From Pirellulaceae bacterium (GTDB lineage Bacteria; Planctomycetota; Planctomycetia; Pirellulales; Pirellulaceae): a stretch of DNA of 55,920 bases. Shown here one piece after another: positions 52,258 through 55,920 of this stretch. Every line of letters begins with the position of its first letter. The first letter of the stretch is position 1. The notes beneath the pieces were generated by a model that was given only the letters and a program-made list of their open reading frames with translations, searched no databases and had not been told where the DNA came from. Made by a program: the position numbers and the translations under genes. The stretch lies in the NCBI GenBank assembly GCA_025459265.1, contig JALOQX010000003.1, positions 1 to 55,920 on the forward strand, read 5' to 3'.

Positions 52258-54081
52258 TCCCGAACCCATCACGAGCAGGTCGACGCCGTCAACGGAGATG
52301 ATATTCCCGGATTGCCGGAACGTACCGCGCGGCGCCGCGGCGGCCCGCGGCGGCGCCGCGCGCCCGTGCTGCCGGACCCGGACCATTGGGCGGCATGGGC
52401 TGCCTACGCTGGGGCACGTCACGGCGTGGCCGATCTGTCGCGGCTGGCCGGTCAACCGGCCGTGCATCCCTTGAAGTGGGCCGTGCCGGATGCTTACGCG
52501 GATCAGCCTGCGCCGCGGTTGCTCAAACGTCTGACGCGGCTGGCCCACCGCCGGCAGCGTCTGCCGGTGTCTTCGACCGCGCGGCGGCTGACCGACTGGC
52601 TGGCGGCCGCGCACTCGACTCGTCCGGATGCCGTGCGGGCGCTCGAGGCGCTGGCCTGGTCTCACCTGCTCCCGCAGCTGGCCACGGTGGTCACGTCGGA
52701 CCAGTGGCAGCAGTTGTGGTCGGCGTTGCACGCGCTGGCCGACGAGGGCGCGGGGATCGGCTTGACGGATGAGCCGCTCACCCACCAGCTGCTGACGGGG
52801 GAACTGCCGCTGACCCTCGCCTGGCTCTTCCCGGATCTGCCGCGCAGTCGGGGGCTGGTCCGAGCCGCCGTCCGCGCACTGTCGCGCGGCGTGGCCGAAC
52901 TGCTGGACGGTGACGGGCTGCCGCATGCGGCGCACTGGGGTGCGTTTCTCAGCCTGGCGGCCTGTTGGACGCGGTGCGTGCTGCTGAGCCAGTCGGCGGG
53001 GTGGACGTGCTTCGACGCGGAGGCGCGGGTCCAGTACGACGGACTGGCACTGCAACTGGTGCGTGCGCTGCGACCGGACGGTACGCTGAGCTTGTCGCGC
53101 GGGCTCAGCGGCGATTGGAGTCCCGATCTGGTTCGGGTACTGATGGCGCTGCAGCCGGACCGTGTCCTGCGGACGCTTGCGCGCCGCGTCCTGCCGGGCG
53201 GATCGGCCACGCCCGTGCCGCGCCGCTCGCGCAAGTGGCCGGCTCCCTCGGTCTACTCCGAAGAGGCGGGCGCCTGTGTCATGCGGGCCCACTGGTCGCG
53301 CAAGAGTCCGCAATTCACCTGTCTGTTCGACGGCGATCGACTGTGCGGTGAGCTCGGGACCGACGGACGGGTGCTGTGGTCGGGCGACATGACGCCGCAG
53401 GTGCTGATCGACGGGCAGCGGCTGGAGCTGCAATCGGCGTGGACGGAGTTGTGTTGGTTCACCGACGAAGATGTCGATTATCTGGAGCTCGAGGCGGACC
53501 TCAGTCACGGGTGGCAGCTGCAACGGCAGATGCTGTTGGCGCGCCAGGATCACGTCTTCGTGGTGGCCGACGCGGTATTGGGACCGCGCGCGGCGTCGGT
53601 GCGATACGACGCGCGTTTTCCGCTGGCCGAAGACGTGCGGTTCGAGCCGCTGGCGGAGACCCGCGAGGGAGTGCTCCGCAACAGCCGTGCGCTCTGCACC
53701 GTCCTGCCGCTGGCGCTGCCCGAGTGGCGGGCGGGGGCTGGTGCGGGGGACCTGCGGACGGACGCGCACCACCTGCAGCTGACGATGGAGGAGCACACGC
53801 CGCGGTTCTACGCGCCGCTGTGGTTCGACCTGGCGCCGCATCGCGTGGCGGAGCGACGTACGTGGCGGCAGCTGACCGTGGCCGAAGCGATGCAGGTGCG
53901 CAGTCGGGACGTGGCCGTCGCCTATCGCGTACAGGTGGGCGCTGCGCAGTGGCTGCTCTATCGGTCGCTGGCGGCGCGGCGCAGCCGCTCCGTGCTGGGG
54001 CAAAACTTGTCGGCCGAGTTCGTGGCGGCTAGATTTGAGCAGGACGGCACGCTGGATCAGTGGATTGAAATCGAGTCGTGA
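52255..54081 (+). CDS. Heparinase II/III-like protein of unknown substrate
   Basis: 608 residues from the ATG at 52255, the start that fits the leaderless promoter (an ATG at 52210 would add 15 residues but would begin upstream of the promoter boxes). There is no signal peptide; the N-terminus is Arg-rich. The first half is alpha-helical, like the toroid of heparinase II/III-type proteins, and the second half is beta-rich (CLFDGDRLCGELGTDGRVLWSGDMTPQVLIDGQRL... VFVVADAVLG), like the beta-sandwich of that family. Canonical catalytic His/Tyr residues cannot be assigned by eye, so activity is uncertain. The YggS-type gene follows 3 bp after the stop. Confidence 0.6.
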   Translation: MSRTHHEQVDAVNGDDIPGLPERTARRRGGPRRRRAPVLPDPDHWAAWAAYAGARHGVADLSRLAGQPAVHPLKWAVPDAYADQPAPRLLKRLTRLAHRRQRLPVSSTARRLTDWLAAAHSTRPDAVRALEALAWSHLLPQLATVVTSDQWQQLWSALHALADEGAGIGLTDEPLTHQLLTGELPLTLAWLFPDLPRSRGLVRAAVRALSRGVAELLDGDGLPHAAHWGAFLSLAACWTRCVLLSQSAGWTCFDAEARVQYDGLALQLVRALRPDGTLSLSRGLSGDWSPDLVRVLMALQPDRVLRTLARRVLPGGSATPVPRRSRKWPAPSVYSEEAGACVMRAHWSRKSPQFTCLFDGDRLCGELGTDGRVLWSGDMTPQVLIDGQRLELQSAWTELCWFTDEDVDYLELEADLSHGWQLQRQMLLARQDHVFVVADAVLGPRAASVRYDARFPLAEDVRFEPLAETREGVLRNSRALCTVLPLALPEWRAGAGAGDLRTDAHHLQLTMEEHTPRFYAPLWFDLAPHRVAERRTWRQLTVAEAMQVRSRDVAVAYRVQVGAAQWLLYRSLAARRSRSVLGQNLSAEFVAARFEQDGTLDQWIEIES

Positions 54082-54084
54082 CGC

Positions 54085-54798
54085 ATGGCCACGCCGGACC
54101 TGCGCGAGAGACTGGTCGAGAACCTCAGCCGGATTCGCGGCCGGATGGCGGACGCGGCCCGGCGCAGCGGGCGTGACCCGGCCGACGTGGTCCTGGTGGC
54201 CGTCACCAAGTACGTCGATGCGGAGCAGGCGGCCTGGCTCCCCGGGGCGGGCTGCTGCGAGCTGGGTGAGAGCCGTCCGCAGTCGCTGTGGACCAAGGCC
54301 GCGGCCGTCGCGGACCCCGGCGTGCACTGGCACCTGATCGGTCACCTGCAGCGCAACAAGATCCGTCGCACGTTGCCCTGGCTGAGCTGGATCCACTCGG
54401 TCGACAGCCGTCGCCTGCTCGATGCGCTGCAGCAGGAAGCGGAGGCGGCCGCCACCCGGGTCCGCGTGCTGCTGGAGGTCAATGTGGCCGGCGAGTCAGC
54501 CAAGACGGGTTTCACGCTGGCGGACATGCTCCCGCTGGCCGATCAGTTCGACCGCTGGCCGCGCCTGCGCATCGAAGGGCTGATGGCCATGGCCGCGTTG
54601 GAGGGCGACGCCGACGCGGCGCGCCGGGATTTCTCGCAGCTGCGCGAACTGCGTGACGCGATGCAGCGGCACTGCCCGCCACACATCCAGCTGCAGCAGT
54701 TGTCCATGGGGATGAGCGGCGACTATGAAGTAGCCATCGAAGAGGGCGCCACGATGGTGCGGGTCGGCAGCGCCGTGTGGGAAGGACTCCTCACGTGA
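54085..54798 (+). CDS. yggS: YggS/PLPBP-family pyridoxal-phosphate protein
   Basis: 237 residues. The PLP lysine is Lys42 in LVAVTKYVD; the family segments LGESRPQSLW, HWHLIGHLQRNK, IHSVDSRRLL, VNVAGESAKTGF and LSMGMSGDYEVAIEEGATMVRVGS are all present. These proteins bind PLP without catalysing a known reaction and help keep PLP and amino-acid pools balanced. Its stop overlaps the start of the DUF167 gene by 1 nt (TGATG); yggS and the DUF167 gene (yggU) are neighbours in other bacteria as well. Confidence 0.95.
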   Translation: MATPDLRERLVENLSRIRGRMADAARRSGRDPADVVLVAVTKYVDAEQAAWLPGAGCCELGESRPQSLWTKAAAVADPGVHWHLIGHLQRNKIRRTLPWLSWIHSVDSRRLLDALQQEAEAAATRVRVLLEVNVAGESAKTGFTLADMLPLADQFDRWPRLRIEGLMAMAALEGDADAARRDFSQLRELRDAMQRHCPPHIQLQQLSMGMSGDYEVAIEEGATMVRVGSAVWEGLLT

Positions 54799-55094
54799 TG
54801 GAATTGACTCAGCACGCGGATGGAGTGATCTTGCCGGTGCGCGCGCAGCCCGGGGCGCGGCGGCGAGCCATCGGCGGAATCCGGGCCGGAGCGCTGCGCG
54901 TGGCCGTGACGCAGGTGGCGGAGAAGGGCAAGGCCAATCGCGCCGTGGCGGACTTGCTCTGCGAGGCGCTCCATCTGAAACACTCCCAGCTGGAACTGGT
55001 CGCCGGTGCGCACGCGACCGACAAGAAATTCCTCGTCCGGGGCGTCTCCGCCGCCGAACTGGCCGCCCGCATCCAGACGCTGGCGTCTGCGTGA
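54798..55094 (+). CDS. DUF167 (YggU-family) protein
   Basis: 98 residues, the normal length. Conserved pattern: LPVRAQPGARRRAIGGI, LRVAVTQVAEKGKANRAVADLL and KHSQLELVAGAHATDKKFLVRG. The function is unknown. The start ATG shares a base with the yggS stop, so translation is coupled; an in-frame GTG further upstream lies within yggS and is less likely. Confidence 0.93.
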   Translation: MELTQHADGVILPVRAQPGARRRAIGGIRAGALRVAVTQVAEKGKANRAVADLLCEALHLKHSQLELVAGAHATDKKFLVRGVSAAELAARIQTLASA

Positions 55095-55148
55095 CCCCCG
55101 CCGACGTGCGTGTTGGAAGCTGACACGGATGTGTCACACATCCCAATG

Positions 55149-55167
55149 CCACCGGCTTGCCCGGGGG
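55149..55167. repeat. Divergent copy of the CTTG-loop hairpin
   Basis: CCACCGG / CCGGGGG with a 5-nt loop CTTGC gives a 7-bp stem with one mismatch. Compared with the hairpins at 8-28 and 77-97 (CCAACCGG, loop CTTGT), the loop and inner CCGG are kept while the outer arm differs. Confidence 0.45.
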
Positions 55168-55427
55168 TCGCGTGCGTTCGTTGCTACATTTGGTCACGCC
55201 CCGACTCACGTTCTTCTTCCTTTGTCCTCTACTCTCTCCTCTTTTCCCCTTCCGGCCTGGGCCGGCCCGCGGGAACGCGCGATCCTCGTGCGGAGAGAAC
55301 CGGAAGGGGACGCGGCGCGTCTGTAGCGGACCAGTCCAGCGCGCCGCCGACACGGGGTCGGCGGGGTGAGGGTAGCACAGAACCTGAAGATGCCCTGGGC
55401 AAGCTGGGGGGATCGCGGATCAAAGTA

Positions 55428-55450
55428 GTCATCACGCTCCGCGTGATGAC
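55428..55450. repeat. 10-bp hairpin with TCC (GGA) loop
   Basis: GTCATCACGC (55428-55437) and GCGTGATGAC (55441-55450) form a perfect 10-bp stem with loop TCC. On the minus strand the loop reads GGA, as in the two other hairpins nearby. Confidence 0.8.
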
Positions 55451-55451
55451 A

Positions 55452-55472
55452 TCCTCTCGCGGAGCGAGAGGA
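55452..55472. repeat. 9-bp hairpin with GGA loop
   Basis: TCCTCTCGC (55452-55460) and GCGAGAGGA (55464-55472) form a perfect 9-bp stem with loop GGA, one base after the previous hairpin. Both hairpins close the loop with CGC/GCG but have different outer arms. Confidence 0.8.
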
Positions 55473-55757
55473 CTCCAGTTCCCAGGAGGATCGGGGAGTA
55501 AGGGCGGGACGGGGGGGAAGGATCTGTTTAAGCGCAGGGCCAGAGTCCGCCGGCAGGCGGACGGCGGCCCGCGCGCTGCACGCCGGCGGCTCGCGCCTGC
55601 ACCCGTGCCGCACGACGGGCCGCGCTTATCCTGGACATCCTGTCCATCCTGTCAACAAGATCTCGTCACGTCCGTCACCGCCGGCTGGGGCGGCCTCGAC
55701 CGGCCGCGGGTGTGGTGGAGGCGCTGGGAGTCGGCCGCCGTGCGTGGTGGTGGCCGC

Positions 55758-55772
55758 GCGTAGCCGATGATC
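55758..55772 (-). repeat. Inverted copy of the 15-mer at the window start
   Basis: On the minus strand 55758-55772 reads GATCATCGGCTACGC, identical to 34-48 and 103-117. Confidence 0.8.
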
Positions 55773-55779
55773 TGCGCCG

Positions 55780-55800
55780 CCCATGACCGGAGGTCATGGG
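55780..55800. repeat. 9-bp hairpin with GGA loop (third)
   Basis: CCCATGACC (55780-55788) and GGTCATGGG (55792-55800) form a perfect 9-bp stem with loop GGA, 7 bp after the inverted 15-mer. Confidence 0.8.
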
Positions 55801-55920
55801 GGGGCGTCCGGGACGTCCCGTGGCTGCGGAGTGAAGGTGACAGTATTCTGTCATGAGGCTTCTTCTCGTTTAACCCGCAGCCGCAGGCGAGGACGGTCCT
55901 GTCACGCACCCGACTCGAGC

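Larger units (their letters stand above)
55095..55920. other. 826-bp gene-free region with hairpin repeats
   Basis: I find no convincing gene here. The region holds a degenerate CCGG-CTTG-CCGG hairpin (55149-55167), three hairpins with a GGA-type loop, and an inverted 15-mer shared with the window start. Around 55629-55655 it has the string ATCCTGGACATCCTGTCCATCCTGTCAAC (three ATCCTG steps), a type of low-complexity string seen between genes in many genomes. Repeats, not coding sequence, dominate. Confidence 0.6.

Noticed and set aside
51691..54396. Long open frame (901 codons) on the minus strand opposite the heparinase-like and YggS genes
   Set aside because: YggS on the plus strand is certain from its motifs; the minus-strand product is Arg/Gln/Pro-rich without any recognisable fold or start signal.
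55110..55763. 217-codon open frame after the DUF167 gene
   Set aside because: It runs through three hairpins and low-complexity DNA, lacks a Shine-Dalgarno and gives an Arg/Gly-rich product with no pattern.

Overview
The window is GC-rich DNA that most likely comes from a planctomycete (Planctomycetota, Pirellulales-like). The sequence supports this with a very large PVC-type c-type cytochrome/'membrane-bound dehydrogenase' (4488-8171), several Tat-exported enzymes including a Gfo/Idh/MocA oxidoreductase and a FucI-like protein, a YdjY-domain protein, an ABC permease fused to a CPBP protease, a HemQ-type protein, and structured intergenic hairpin repeats. I saw no rRNA, tRNA, CRISPR array, phage genes or intact insertion sequence.

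Layout. 1-365: hairpin-bearing tandem repeat. 366-9135 (all minus): SGNH hydrolase, secreted unknown, Tat-exported unknown, Asp-box sialidase-like protein, giant heme/propeller/HEAT protein and, just upstream of it, an AraC regulator that appears to be made from a leaderless mRNA. 9256-11709 (plus): Tat-exported sugar-isomerase-like protein and a thioredoxin lipoprotein. 11766-16380 (minus): secreted M28 peptidase and a GspE/PilB ATPase carrying an N-terminal cyclic-nucleotide-binding-like domain. 16528-24576: histidine phosphatase, Gfo/Idh/MocA oxidoreductase, ArnT-like glycosyltransferase, PAP2 phosphatase (its ribosome binding site lies in a hairpin) and a NatA/NatB-CPBP ABC pair.

24897-46268 is the centrepiece, a plus-strand type II secretion (T2SS)-like locus in the order secretin-N-domain protein without a pore, Spy-like protein, gspE, F, G, H, I, J, K, L, M, D, lipoprotein. 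A BON-domain gene follows on the opposite strand with an overlapping 3' end. The genes from E to M are nearly contiguous with stop/start overlaps. Several parts depart from the textbook T2SS. The secretin is 1397 residues with about nine N-domain-like repeats. A second 1264-residue protein has a similar repeat scaffold but no beta-barrel domain. The GspM-like protein carries an Ig-like domain and a GspC/PilP-like C-terminal domain. GspJ carries twelve TGGx repeats, and many components end in low-complexity tails. No prepilin peptidase (GspO) is in the window.

47267-55094: secreted 588-residue protein, CheY-like receiver, HemQ/chlorite dismutase-family protein, DEDDh exonuclease, YdjY protein (minus), a heparinase-like protein probably made from a leaderless mRNA, a YggS-type PLP protein and a DUF167 protein. 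55095-55920 has no convincing gene. It holds three hairpins with the same GGA/TCC loop, a relative of the hairpin at the window start, and an inverted copy of a 15-mer found twice there.

Starts were re-chosen where an upstream open frame exists but a signal peptide, Shine-Dalgarno sequence, ATGA overlap or promoter argues for an internal start. Family assignments come from motifs and overall pattern only; no search was run.
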